A stretch of 64,000 nucleotides of DNA, taken from positions 1 through 64,000 of the forward strand of contig JAFZEX010000049.1 of assembly GCA_017560425.1 (NCBI GenBank), in the 5' to 3' direction. Position 1 is the first letter of the stretch; the number at the start of each line of letters is the position of its first letter. Under the pieces are notes generated by a model. That model saw only the letters and a list, made by a program, of their open reading frames with translations. It was not told the origin of the DNA and ran no database searches. The position numbers were made by a program, and so were the translations under genes. Shown piece after piece: positions 17,899-26,558 of this stretch. The stretch is from Alistipes sp. GTDB taxonomy: Bacteria; Bacteroidota; Bacteroidia; Bacteroidales; Rikenellaceae.

Positions 17899-18873
17899 CT
17901 ACTTTTTACGTCCCATTAGGTTGCGTGCAAACTCAGCAAGGTGTGCCGTGCGCTCGCCAGCAATAGAGAGTGTTGCGAGGGCTGCCAAGGCACGCTCAAA
18001 GCGTAGCTCAATCTGCTGCTCGGTGTAGCGCTTAACATCATACTTATCGTAGAGCGCCTTCACGGTAGCAATCTTCTCGGCATCACTAAGCTCCGAGTTA
18101 AGGTGCGTAGTAAGCAACGTGTTACGCTCCTGGTCGGTTGCCTGGCGCATAGCCTGAATCATAAGGAAGGTCTTCTTGCCCTCCAAAATATCGCCACCAA
18201 TCTTCTTGCCAAGGCTCTCGTCGCCATAGCTATCCAACATATCGTCCTGAAGCTGGAAGGCAAGACCAAGTTCGGTTGCGTAACGGTAAATCTTCTTGAC
18301 ATCGTCGTCTGATGCGCCTGCCAACGTAGCACCAATCATCGCCGAGCCCGACAACAAAGCCGAGGTCTTGCGCTCAATCATCGAGATATACTCCTCTGCC
18401 GAGACGTGCGACATCGACTCGAAGTCCATATCGTACTGCTGACCCTCGCACACGTCGATAGCCATGTCGCTAAAGATGCTAAAGACACGCTGCATATACT
18501 CGGAATTAACACGCAACAGATGCTTGTAGGCAACGATAAGCATCGTGTCGCCCGACAAGATGGCTACATTACCACCCCACTTAGCATATACCGAAGGCTT
18601 GCCTCGGCGCATCGAGGCGTTGTCCATGATGTCGTCGTGCAGGAGTGTAAAATTGTGGAACACCTCGACAGCCAACGCTGCGGGCATAGCCTCCTCAACA
18701 CTGCCTCCAAAGGCATCGACAGTGAGCAACAACAACACGGGGCGGATACGCTTGCCACCACCCGACATAGAGTAGATAATTGGATCGTAGAGCAGCTTGG
18801 GTTCTTCGGGGGTTTGCAGCTGATCTAACGCCGACTCAAATAGTTTGAGTATTGATTCATTTGTATGTTTCAT
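17899..18873 (-). CDS. Polyprenyl diphosphate synthase
   Basis: Trans-prenyl chain elongation from allylic diphosphates and IPP. Both aspartate-rich motifs are present: HDDIMD with the RRGKPS extension, and QDDMLDSYGD. At 324 residues it fits long-chain (octaprenyl-like) or geranylgeranyl/farnesyl synthases. The residues before the first motif (VEVFHNFTLLH) lack the bulky pair typical of short-chain enzymes in an obvious way, so the product length is open. A role in the menaquinone side chain is plausible given mqnB/D downstream on the same strand. First gene of the minus-strand run, divergent from the ROK kinase. Confidence 0.9.
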   Translation of the reverse strand: MKHTNESILKLFESALDQLQTPEEPKLLYDPIIYSMSGGGKRIRPVLLLLTVDAFGGSVEEAMPAALAVEVFHNFTLLHDDIMDNASMRRGKPSVYAKWGGNVAILSGDTMLIVAYKHLLRVNSEYMQRVFSIFSDMAIDVCEGQQYDMDFESMSHVSAEEYISMIERKTSALLSGSAMIGATLAGASDDDVKKIYRYATELGLAFQLQDDMLDSYGDESLGKKIGGDILEGKKTFLMIQAMRQATDQERNTLLTTHLNSELSDAEKIATVKALYDKYDVKRYTEQQIELRFERALAALATLSIAGERTAHLAEFARNLMGRKK

Positions 18874-18969
18874 AGTCGTAACTATAATCTAATTTCATCA
18901 GTAACGTGGCACGCTCACACACACGCCTGAGCGTACACTATAAAAGCATGGCTCAAAATTAATATTTTT

Positions 18970-19002
18970 TTTGCATTTATTAAAATTATTTTGGTAACTT
19001 TG
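18970..19002 (+). promoter_or_regulatory. Bacteroidota-type promoter of the ROK kinase gene
   Basis: TTTG (18970-18973), 21 bp, then TAACTTTG (18995-19002). This is a good match to the -33/-7 consensus, giving a leader of about 25 nt. Confidence 0.7.
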
Positions 19003-19033
19003 ACCAATTAATTTTACAAAAACATTTACACCT

Positions 19034-20062
19034 ATGATGAAAAAATATGCTATGGGTATCGATATTGGCGGTACCAACACAGCCTTCGGACTCGTTGATG
19101 AGGACGGTAACGTGATTGCAGAGAGCAAGATATCGACAGAGAAATATCGCTATTTCGACGACTACAAACCATATATCGACGCTCTTGCTAAGGCGATGAA
19201 GACACTTATCGCCGCACAGCCCGAGTGCGACCTTATCGGCATCGGTATCGGCGCTCCTAACGCAAATATCCACAGCGGCCGCATCGAGACCCCTGCAAAC
19301 CTCTGGAAGTTTGAGGATCCTAACGACCCACGCCCCGACTCAATCCGCATGTTCAACTTTGTGGAGGATCTCGGCAAGCATTTCCCAGGCGCAAAGGTTA
19401 TGATTACCAACGACGCTAACGCAGCAGCCATCGGCGAGATGGTATTCGGCAACGCTCGTGGCATGAAGGATTTTGCGATGATCACCCTCGGCACAGGTCT
19501 TGGCTCAGGCATCGTTTGCAATGGCGAGATGGTATATGGCCACGACGGCTTCGCTGGCGAGTATGGCCACATTGCCGTGGCATCACGTGAGACTGGCCGT
19601 CAGTGCGGCTGTGGCAGAAGAGGCTGCTTGGAGGCTTACGTATCGGCAACAGGCATCAAGCGCACAGCATTCGAGCTTATGGCAACAATGACCTGCGACA
19701 GCGAGCTCCGCTCTATTCCTTACGACAAGTTCGAGGCTAAGATGCTATCAGACGCAGCAGCAAAGAACGACCCTATCGCCCTCGAGGCTTTCGAGCGCAC
19801 AGGCAAGGTTTTGGGCTTGGCTCTCGCCGACCTCACAGCAACAACATCGCCTGAGGCAATCATCTTGTTTGGTGGCTTGGCAAATGCTGGCGACTACATC
19901 ATGCGCCCAACATACCGCTACATGGAGGAGAACCAGCTCATGGTTTTCAAGGGCAAGGTTAAGCTTATGATGAGCGGTATTCAGGATAAGAATGTGGCTA
20001 TTTTGGGTAGCGCAGCTCTTATCTGGAAACAGCACCTCGAGGCAGTTGTCGAGAAGTACTAA
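19034..20062 (+). CDS. ROK family sugar kinase, probable glucokinase
   Basis: Cytoplasmic phosphorylation of glucose (inferred) with ATP. It has 342 residues, with the ATP-binding block GIDIGGTNTAFGLVDEDG, the substrate-binding Asn-Asp pair ITNDANAAAIGE, the ROK signature GTGLGSGIVCNGEMVYG followed by GEYGH, and the Zn-binding CGCGRRGCLEAYVS. No HTH is present, so it is an enzyme and not a ROK repressor. Two Met codons open the gene (MMKK). It has its own promoter and a terminator 20 bp after the stop. Confidence 0.88.
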   Translation: MMKKYAMGIDIGGTNTAFGLVDEDGNVIAESKISTEKYRYFDDYKPYIDALAKAMKTLIAAQPECDLIGIGIGAPNANIHSGRIETPANLWKFEDPNDPRPDSIRMFNFVEDLGKHFPGAKVMITNDANAAAIGEMVFGNARGMKDFAMITLGTGLGSGIVCNGEMVYGHDGFAGEYGHIAVASRETGRQCGCGRRGCLEAYVSATGIKRTAFELMATMTCDSELRSIPYDKFEAKMLSDAAAKNDPIALEAFERTGKVLGLALADLTATTSPEAIILFGGLANAGDYIMRPTYRYMEENQLMVFKGKVKLMMSGIQDKNVAILGSAALIWKQHLEAVVEKY

Positions 20063-20081
20063 TTAATACAATAAACATTAC

Positions 20082-20116
20082 AAGGGTGACTAAGAAAACA
20101 TGGTCACCCTTATCCT
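20082..20116 (+). terminator. Terminator of the ROK kinase gene
   Basis: AAGGGTGAC (20082-20090) pairs with GTCACCCTT (20103-20111) over a 12-nt loop and is followed by ATCCTTAT. The T tract is weak. Confidence 0.7.
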
Positions 20117-20143
20117 TATAAACCGTAACCAAACACCACAATT

Positions 20144-20710
20144 ATGAAGAGATTGATCCTATCTATCGCCACTGTTTTGACCTTTGGCGCAGTGGCAAAT
20201 GCACAAGAGCCCACCTACATATCTTCTGACCTACTCATCGAGGATCTCAAGGGCAACGTAGCAAAGGTGGAGTATGTAAACGAGTATGGCTACATCGACA
20301 ATGAGAAGTCGTTCAACCAGCAGGGATACATCATTCCACAGGGCGTCATCATCAAGCGTGACGAAGAGAACCGCATCGTAAGCATCAAGACCTCTGCCGA
20401 CTCAGATTGGGAGTACGAGGAGACATACACCTACGACGCTAACGGCAGACTCACAAACAAGGAGTATGAGGATGGCTGCACAATATGCTCATATACTTAC
20501 CATTACGACAACACAGGCTCGGTTGTTCGCATAGTAAACGAGGGCGAGAACGACGATAACGAGTACACCATTACAACCGAATATTCTGTCATGGCACGCG
20601 ACAACAAGGGCAACTGGATTAAGCGTAGCGTTAAGAGCACAACCGTGTGCTACGGCGAGGTAACCGACCAGGATACCACAATCGAAACACGCCGAATTAC
20701 CTATCGCTAA
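20144..20710 (+). CDS. Secreted protein with YD-like repeats, function unknown
   Basis: 188 residues with a Sec signal peptide ending near GAVANAQ. The mature part is rich in Tyr, Asp, Asn and Glu. It contains two motifs like RHS/YD repeats (ETYTYDANGRLTNKEYE and YTYHYDNTGSVVRI), spaced as beta-hairpins. There is no toxin-like C-terminus, lipobox or T9SS sorting domain. It follows the ROK gene after a terminator and has a strong terminator of its own. No obvious promoter box was found in the 30 bp before it. I do not recognise a characterised homologue; a small periplasmic or surface beta-protein is all that can be said. Confidence 0.7.
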   Translation: MKRLILSIATVLTFGAVANAQEPTYISSDLLIEDLKGNVAKVEYVNEYGYIDNEKSFNQQGYIIPQGVIIKRDEENRIVSIKTSADSDWEYEETYTYDANGRLTNKEYEDGCTICSYTYHYDNTGSVVRIVNEGENDDNEYTITTEYSVMARDNKGNWIKRSVKSTTVCYGEVTDQDTTIETRRITYR

Positions 20711-20730
20711 ACAGGGCTAAACTGCGACTC

Positions 20731-20767
20731 AAATATTGCGAATCCTTCTCGGGTTCGCAATATTTTT
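20731..20767 (+). terminator. Strong terminator after the YD-like gene
   Basis: AAATATTGCGAATCC pairs with GGGTTCGCAATATTT around loop TTCTC, followed by more T residues. The stem is about 16-17 bp. Confidence 0.92.
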
Positions 20768-20800
20768 TTGGGGAGGGGTGGTGGTGATGATGGGGTTATA

Positions 20801-20920
20801 GTGAATTTAGTGAGGTTGGGGAATTTAGAGAATTTAAGGAAGAGGTAGTGGGTGAAGAGGAGCGTTGATGGCACCCTCCTTAAACTCCCTAAACTCCTTA
20901 AATCCACAACCCTCCCCAAC
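20801..20920. repeat. Long hairpin with 9-bp units upstream of rsmH
   Basis: The left arm reads in successive 9-mers GTGAATTTA, GTGAGGTTG, GGGAATTTA, GAGAATTTA, AGGAAGAGG (20801-20845). The right arm reads CTCCTTAAA, CTCCCTAAA, CTCCTTAAA, TCCACAACC, CTCCCCAAC (20876-20920). The arms are mutually complementary with mismatches. A fragment of the family II repeat (ACTAATTACTAATTT) lies at about 20958-20972. The rest of the spacer to 21131 shows no gene and no mraZ. Confidence 0.6.
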
Positions 20921-21131
20921 CGCCCTGCCCCGCCAAAAAAAATTACTAACTTCTCGCCACTAATTACTAATTTCCCCCTTTTTAAATCAGCGTTTTATAT
21001 TCTTTTTAAGGCAACCGCAACGCCGTGCTCAGAACTTTTGTTTTAAAACTTTTCGTGCGAAGCCCTTTAAAATTAGTAAATTTTAACTATCTTTACGCCA
21101 TTAATTTTACTTATAGTAAAACGAACGAAAA

Positions 21132-22040
21132 ATGAGCGTTGAAACATACCATATTCCCGTGATGCTCGAAGAGTGCATGGAGGGGCTTGACATCAAACCT
21201 AATGGCACATACATCGACCTTACGATGGGCGGTGGTGGCCACACCTCGGAGATACTACGCCGCTTAGGTGCTGAGGGTCGCCTCTACTCCTTCGACCAAG
21301 ACCCCGACGCTGCGGCAAATGCACCCGACGACCCAAGGTTTACCTTCGTGGCTTCGAACTTCAGGTTTGTGCGTGGCGCCATGCGTCTAAGAGGTGTCGA
21401 GCAAGTAGATGGCATTCTTGCCGACCTCGGCGTGTCGTCGCACCACTTCGATGCCAAGCACCGTGGCTTCTCGTTCCGTGGCGAGGCGAGCTTGGATATG
21501 CGTATGAACACTCGTGGCAAGCGCACAGCAGCCGACATCGTAAACACCTACGACAAGGATGCTCTTGCTCGCATTTTTTCGGACTATGGCGAGTTGGACA
21601 CAACATGGAAGATTGCAAACTGCATTGAGCGTGCCCGCAACATCGAGCCTATAACAACCACCGCCCAACTTGTCGAGGCTGTGAAGCCATGCACCCCACC
21701 CAAGGACGAGGCCAAGTTCCTCACCAAACTCTTTCAGGCATTGCGCATCGAGCTAAATGGCGAGATGGAGGCGTTGGCGATGGCATTGGAGCAGAGTCTC
21801 AAGCTACTCAAACCAGGCGGAAGGCTTGTCATCATGTCGTACCACTCGTTGGAGGATCGCATAGTGAAGAATTTTATGCGCAGCGGCAACATCGAGGGAC
21901 GCATCGAGAAGGACTTCTTCGGACGTAGCACCTGTGAGCTAAAGACAATAAGCCGCAAGGCGATAGCGCCATCGGCAGAGGAGATAGAGCGCAACCCACG
22001 CTCACGCAGCGCCAAGCTACGCATTGCCGAGAAGATTTAA
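21132..22040 (+). CDS. rsmH: 16S rRNA (cytosine-1402-N4)-methyltransferase
   Basis: N4-methylation of C1402 in the ribosomal P site, using SAM. 302 residues with the SAM motif YIDLTMGGGGHTSEIL, the family block ILADLGVSSHHFD followed by RGFSFRGEASLDMRM, and the C-terminal MSYHSLEDRIVKNF. Formerly MraW. It is the first gene of the cell-division/wall cluster here. mraZ, which often precedes it, is absent from the 420 bp upstream. A weak promoter-like box TATCTTTA lies at 21088-21095. Confidence 0.97.
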   Translation: MSVETYHIPVMLEECMEGLDIKPNGTYIDLTMGGGGHTSEILRRLGAEGRLYSFDQDPDAAANAPDDPRFTFVASNFRFVRGAMRLRGVEQVDGILADLGVSSHHFDAKHRGFSFRGEASLDMRMNTRGKRTAADIVNTYDKDALARIFSDYGELDTTWKIANCIERARNIEPITTTAQLVEAVKPCTPPKDEAKFLTKLFQALRIELNGEMEALAMALEQSLKLLKPGGRLVIMSYHSLEDRIVKNFMRSGNIEGRIEKDFFGRSTCELKTISRKAIAPSAEEIERNPRSRSAKLRIAEKI

Positions 22041-22076
22041 TTAGACCAAAAACCGAAGCAAAACAGAGAGTTTTTT

Positions 22077-22616
22077 ATGGCAACCGAGAACGACCAGAGA
22101 TATACACCCGAAGAGGAGAGCTATGACCCTGAAGGCATAGCCGAGCTTCGCCGCCAAGAGGAGGAGGAGAGGCTAAGCCGTCGCATACGCCGTGAGATTA
22201 TCCGCATCGAGAGTGGCGAGAGCGACGAGGCTTTGGAGGAGGAGCGCCAGCAAATGAAAGAGGAGGAGGCAGAGCGCAAGGCTGAGGAGGAGCGCAAGGA
22301 GCGCCGCAGCCGCTCGATACTTCTCAACATCTTCACCGGAGGCTTCCTCTCGACAGATGGTGCTACGAAGTACTACCGCATGCTTATTGCCATTGCCATA
22401 ATGTGCTTCCTATGCATATTCCTCACATTCCTCTCGCTAAATGCCGACAGAGAGTATCGCCACTTGGAGAAGCACGCCTTAGTGTTGCGTGAGCGAGCCA
22501 TAATTTTTGAGGACAGAAAATACTCTATCTCGACACGTGAGGAGATCAACCGACTCTTGCAGAAGCAGGGCATCGAGCTCAAGGATCTTGACAACGATAG
22601 CCACGTAATACGATAG
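22077..22616 (+). CDS. ftsL: FtsL-like divisome protein
   Basis: Bitopic inner-membrane protein of the FtsQLB division complex (by position and architecture). 179 residues: an unusually long, highly charged cytoplasmic N-terminus (about 1-95, Glu/Arg-rich, likely coiled coil), one transmembrane segment (about 103-122, LIAIAIMCFLCIFLTFLSL) and a short periplasmic heptad region ending in SHVIR. Sequence similarity to Proteobacterial FtsL is minimal. The call rests on its place between rsmH and ftsI, its topology and the known long N-terminal extensions in Bacteroidota. Confidence 0.82.
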   Translation: MATENDQRYTPEEESYDPEGIAELRRQEEEERLSRRIRREIIRIESGESDEALEEERQQMKEEEAERKAEEERKERRSRSILLNIFTGGFLSTDGATKYYRMLIAIAIMCFLCIFLTFLSLNADREYRHLEKHALVLRERAIIFEDRKYSISTREEINRLLQKQGIELKDLDNDSHVIR

Positions 22617-22649
22617 CCACAGCTACAACACCACAACCCAGAGCACAAA

Positions 22650-25040
22650 ATGGCTGAGAAGAAGAAAAAGATAAATAAACCCACAAGTGCCAAGGAGGAC
22701 ATCATCAACCGAGTGTATGTCCTCTATGCCGCATTTATTGTTGTCGGTCTGCTTATTGCGGGTCGCATCATACAGGTGCAGGTGGCAGACAAGAATGTAG
22801 ATAAGCACATTGCCGTGATGGAGAAGAACATCACCAACATCGAGACCAAGCTCGCACACCGTGGAGCAATCCTCGACCGAAATGGCAAGCCCTTAGCTAT
22901 GAGTAACCTCAGCTACGAGCCTATCTTCGACTTCGCCTCGGAGGGCATGACCCGCAAGTATAAGGACGAGAACAAGGTTAAGAAGGAGCTACGTGCACTT
23001 GCCAACCAGATGGCTGTCTACTTCTCGATGGCTGATGCCAAGAAGCATGGCTACACCTACAAGAGCGCTGACGAGTACTACAAACTATTCATCACGCAGC
23101 TCAACGCCTCGAAGGGCAACCGCTCGGTGCGCATCTTCCCTCGCCCCGTGGTCCTCGACGACTGGAACATGATGACCAAGGAGTTTTCTGTAATCAACCG
23201 CAGTCTTGGCGGCGTCTACAAACACGTGGAGAACGATATTCGTGTACGTCCCTACGACAATCTCGGCCTACAAATCATTGGCGTATGTTATGGCAGACCC
23301 GACATCACCGCCGATACCACATACGTCATCAAAGATGGCAAGCCTGAGCGCAAGATACATCCTCGCGACACCATCGTGCGCCGCACATCGGGCCTCGAGC
23401 GAATATACGACTCGGTGCTTGCTGGTGTCAATGGACGTGTTGTTGAGCAGCGCATTGCCAACGGCTTTTGGGTGCAGAACGACGAGGATAGCCGCAACCT
23501 AAAGCCAATCGATGGCGACAACGTGGTGACAACCATCGATGCCGACCTTCAGCTAATGGCTACCGAGACCCTACGCAAGTATCTCGAGGAGCACTGCGGC
23601 TCGTTTGGCGTGGCTATGGTAATGGAGGCTAAGACGGGCAACATGCTCTGCATGGTGAACCTCACCTCGGGCAGGGTGCGTGGCACAAACTACTCGGAAA
23701 ACTACTACAACCATGCTATGCGTACCCGCATGTCGCCAGGCTCTACATTCAAGATGATGTCTACGATGGCACTCCTTGAGCTTAGCAATGCAACGATAAA
23801 CACACGTGTGGACGTGCCCTCGTCGGCAGTAGACACCATCGGCAAAAAGAGGGTTCGAGATACCCACGTGCTACGTGACGGCGACAACAACGTCATCAAG
23901 CGACCAACACTCCTCGAAGGCTTTGCTCACTCGTCGAACATCTTCTTTGCACGAGCAATATACGACCGCTTCAAGGACGACCCTGCGGTGCTTACAAGCT
24001 TCTACGAGAGCCTCATGCTCAATAGCCACATCGGCCTCGAGCCTTTTGGCGCACTTAAGTCAAGCCTGCCGCTGGCGGGCTCAAAGCAATGGAAGGGTCA
24101 GGGAGGCACATCTATGGCACTTCCAGGCTTGGCATACGGCTACGTGGTTGAGCTAACACCAATACACACGCTCACCCTCTACAATGGCGTGGCTAATGGT
24201 GGCAAGATGGTGGCACCAAGGTTTGTAGACCGCATCGAGCGTGGCGACAGGGTTATCGAGGAGATGCCCGTCGAGGTGCTCGTGGAGAGAATGTGCTCGA
24301 AGCAGACTATCGAGACAATATACGAGTGTATGCAAGCTGCCGCAGCGCCTAACCGCACAGCAAACACGCTCAAGGGATTGCCCATGAACGTAGGTTGTAA
24401 GACGGGTACTGCGCAGATATCGGGTAAGTTCTCGACACCTTGTCTCAAGGACTCGATCAGCTTTACCGAGGGCCTCGGCACCACCGAGGGCAAGCACCCC
24501 TACTACCTCGGCTCGATGGTGGCAATAGCGCCTATCGAGGATCCTAAGTATACCATCATGGTGGTTATGGCAAAGGAGAAGACCGACTCGCACCCATCAT
24601 ACTATGGTGCACGTCTTGCGGGCGATGCAGTGCGTGAGATCATCAACTTCCTATACACCAACGACCTTGCGCTACACCCAGGGGTCGAGAGCCCTGAGCG
24701 CAGCTACACCCCACTATTCATCAAGGGTGGTCGAGGCACAGAGGTAGGCGAGATATCGGAGGCATTCTGCAACATAGCCCACAACGACAGCTTCGACTCG
24801 GAGTGGTGCACAACAAACATCAGCGACGACGGCAAGACATCTATCTCGAGCCTCTCGATTAGCTCGGGCTACGTTCCCGATGTTCGAGGCATGGGACTCG
24901 TCGATGCAATATTCCTCCTCGAGCAGCAGGGATTACACGTAACACATAGTGGTGTGGGCAGGGTTACCTCGCAGAGCATAGAGCCCGGCACCAAGATTGG
25001 CAAGTCGAACACAAAGATTACACTGAAACTAAGCATATAA
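22650..25040 (+). CDS. ftsI: Penicillin-binding protein 3-type D,D-transpeptidase with PASTA domain
   Basis: Septal peptidoglycan cross-linking enzyme, anchored by an N-terminal TM (about 24-44) with a periplasmic catalytic body. 796 residues. A PBP-dimer domain is followed by the transpeptidase with SxxK at Ser365 (PGSTFK), SxN at 428-430 (HSSNIFF) and KTG at Lys584 (GCKTGTAQ). The C-terminal 60 residues form one PASTA domain (VPDVRGMGLVDAIFLLEQQG), a feature shared with Firmicute Spo VD/PBP2x and most Bacteroidota FtsI. Same operon as its neighbours, with spacers of about 30 bp. Confidence 0.96.
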   Translation: MAEKKKKINKPTSAKEDIINRVYVLYAAFIVVGLLIAGRIIQVQVADKNVDKHIAVMEKNITNIETKLAHRGAILDRNGKPLAMSNLSYEPIFDFASEGMTRKYKDENKVKKELRALANQMAVYFSMADAKKHGYTYKSADEYYKLFITQLNASKGNRSVRIFPRPVVLDDWNMMTKEFSVINRSLGGVYKHVENDIRVRPYDNLGLQIIGVCYGRPDITADTTYVIKDGKPERKIHPRDTIVRRTSGLERIYDSVLAGVNGRVVEQRIANGFWVQNDEDSRNLKPIDGDNVVTTIDADLQLMATETLRKYLEEHCGSFGVAMVMEAKTGNMLCMVNLTSGRVRGTNYSENYYNHAMRTRMSPGSTFKMMSTMALLELSNATINTRVDVPSSAVDTIGKKRVRDTHVLRDGDNNVIKRPTLLEGFAHSSNIFFARAIYDRFKDDPAVLTSFYESLMLNSHIGLEPFGALKSSLPLAGSKQWKGQGGTSMALPGLAYGYVVELTPIHTLTLYNGVANGGKMVAPRFVDRIERGDRVIEEMPVEVLVERMCSKQTIETIYECMQAAAAPNRTANTLKGLPMNVGCKTGTAQISGKFSTPCLKDSISFTEGLGTTEGKHPYYLGSMVAIAPIEDPKYTIMVVMAKEKTDSHPSYYGARLAGDAVREIINFLYTNDLALHPGVESPERSYTPLFIKGGRGTEVGEISEAFCNIAHNDSFDSEWCTTNISDDGKTSISSLSISSGYVPDVRGMGLVDAIFLLEQQGLHVTHSGVGRVTSQSIEPGTKIGKSNTKITLKLSI

Positions 25041-25066
25041 CAGAAAATAGAGTTCAACAAGAGAAT

Positions 25067-26518
25067 ATGAAACAACTAAACGATCTACTCGTAAATGTAC
25101 GAGTGTTGAATACCCCCGAGCACAACCCCGAGGTTATGGCTCTCGAGTATGACTCTCGCAAGGTGGCTCCAGGCTACTGCTTCTTTGCCGTTGTGGGCAC
25201 TGCGAGCGATGGTCACGACTATATCCCCTCGGCAATCGAGAAGGGTGCTGTGGCTATCATCTGCCAGCGCCTGCCTGAGAGCTTGAGCGAGGGCGTTGCC
25301 TATGTTGTGGTTGAGGACACAAACATCGCCATGGCGGCGATGGCTGCTGCCTACTACGACAACCCATCGCACGAGCTTAAGCTTGTGGGAGTGACAGGCA
25401 CAAATGGCAAGACAACAACAGCGACACTACTCTACGATATGTTCATGGCTATGGGCTACAAGTGTGGTCTTATCTCAACCGTGGTATATCGCATTGCTAA
25501 GCGCCGCATCGACTCGACACACACCACTCCCGACTCGATACGCCTCAACGCCATGATGCGTGAGATGATTGAGGAGGGTTGCGACTACTGCTTCATGGAG
25601 GTGTCGAGCCACGCCGCAGCGCAGCACCGCATCGACAACCTACGCTTTGCAGGTGCGCTCTTTACCAACCTTACGCACGACCACCTCGACTACCACGGCA
25701 CATACAAGGAGTATATCCGTGCCAAGAAGTCGTTCTTCGACGCTTTGGACAAGGAGGCATGGGCTGTGGTGAACATCGACGACAGAAATGGCGAGGTGAT
25801 GATTCAGAACTGCAAGGCTAAGTGCTACCGTCTATCGCTACGCTCGATGGCTGACTTCCGCACCAAGATCCTCGAGATGATGCCTAATGGCATGCAGCTA
25901 CATGTCGATGGTCACGAGCTTTGGGCTAAGTTCACAGGCCGCTTCAATGCCTACAACCTAACCACGGTATATGCCGCAGCGACACTCCTCGGCATCGATA
26001 AGATTGAGGTGCTCCGCACACTCTCGATGCTCAGCCCCGTGAGTGGCCGCTTCGAGACTATCACCTCAAGCGACCAGACAATGGCTGTGGTGGACTATGC
26101 TCACACGCCCGATGCTCTGGAGAACGTGCTCGAGACTATCGACGAGCTACGCAAGGATAATCAGCAGCTTATCGTAGTGTGTGGCTGTGGTGGCGACCGT
26201 GACAAGACCAAGCGCCCCGAGATGGCAGCCATAGCTGTGAAGCATGCCACAACGGCAATCTTCACGTCGGACAACCCACGCACCGAGTCGCCCGAGGCAA
26301 TCCTCGACGACATGATTGCTGGCGTTGAGGGCAAGGATAACTACCTACGCATCACCGACCGTCGTCAGGCAATACGCACCGCATCGATGCTTGCCAAGGC
26401 TGGCGATATCATCGTCATTGCGGGCAAGGGTCATGAGGACTATCAGATTATTGGCACCGAGAAGCACCACTTCGACGACAGAGAGGAGATACGTGCAGCC
26501 TTTGCCACACGCAAATAA
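25067..26518 (+). CDS. murE: UDP-MurNAc-tripeptide synthetase, meso-DAP type
   Basis: Adds the third residue to UDP-MurNAc-L-Ala-D-Glu in the cytoplasm. 483 residues. ATP loop GVTGTNGKTTTATLLY at about 110; central-domain block HTTPDSIRLNAMM and LTHDHLDYHGT; and the substrate-selecting motif DNPR (TSDNPRTESPE), which predicts meso-diaminopimelate and not lysine. It follows ftsI by 26 bp. Confidence 0.97.
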   Translation: MKQLNDLLVNVRVLNTPEHNPEVMALEYDSRKVAPGYCFFAVVGTASDGHDYIPSAIEKGAVAIICQRLPESLSEGVAYVVVEDTNIAMAAMAAAYYDNPSHELKLVGVTGTNGKTTTATLLYDMFMAMGYKCGLISTVVYRIAKRRIDSTHTTPDSIRLNAMMREMIEEGCDYCFMEVSSHAAAQHRIDNLRFAGALFTNLTHDHLDYHGTYKEYIRAKKSFFDALDKEAWAVVNIDDRNGEVMIQNCKAKCYRLSLRSMADFRTKILEMMPNGMQLHVDGHELWAKFTGRFNAYNLTTVYAAATLLGIDKIEVLRTLSMLSPVSGRFETITSSDQTMAVVDYAHTPDALENVLETIDELRKDNQQLIVVCGCGGDRDKTKRPEMAAIAVKHATTAIFTSDNPRTESPEAILDDMIAGVEGKDNYLRITDRRQAIRTASMLAKAGDIIVIAGKGHEDYQIIGTEKHHFDDREEIRAAFATRK

Positions 26519-26558
26519 CACAAACAGAATTATTAACACCCAAACATAGACCAAAGAG

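Noticed and set aside
25067..26518. MurE as an L-lysine-adding enzyme
   Set aside because: The DNPR motif is that of meso-DAP enzymes.
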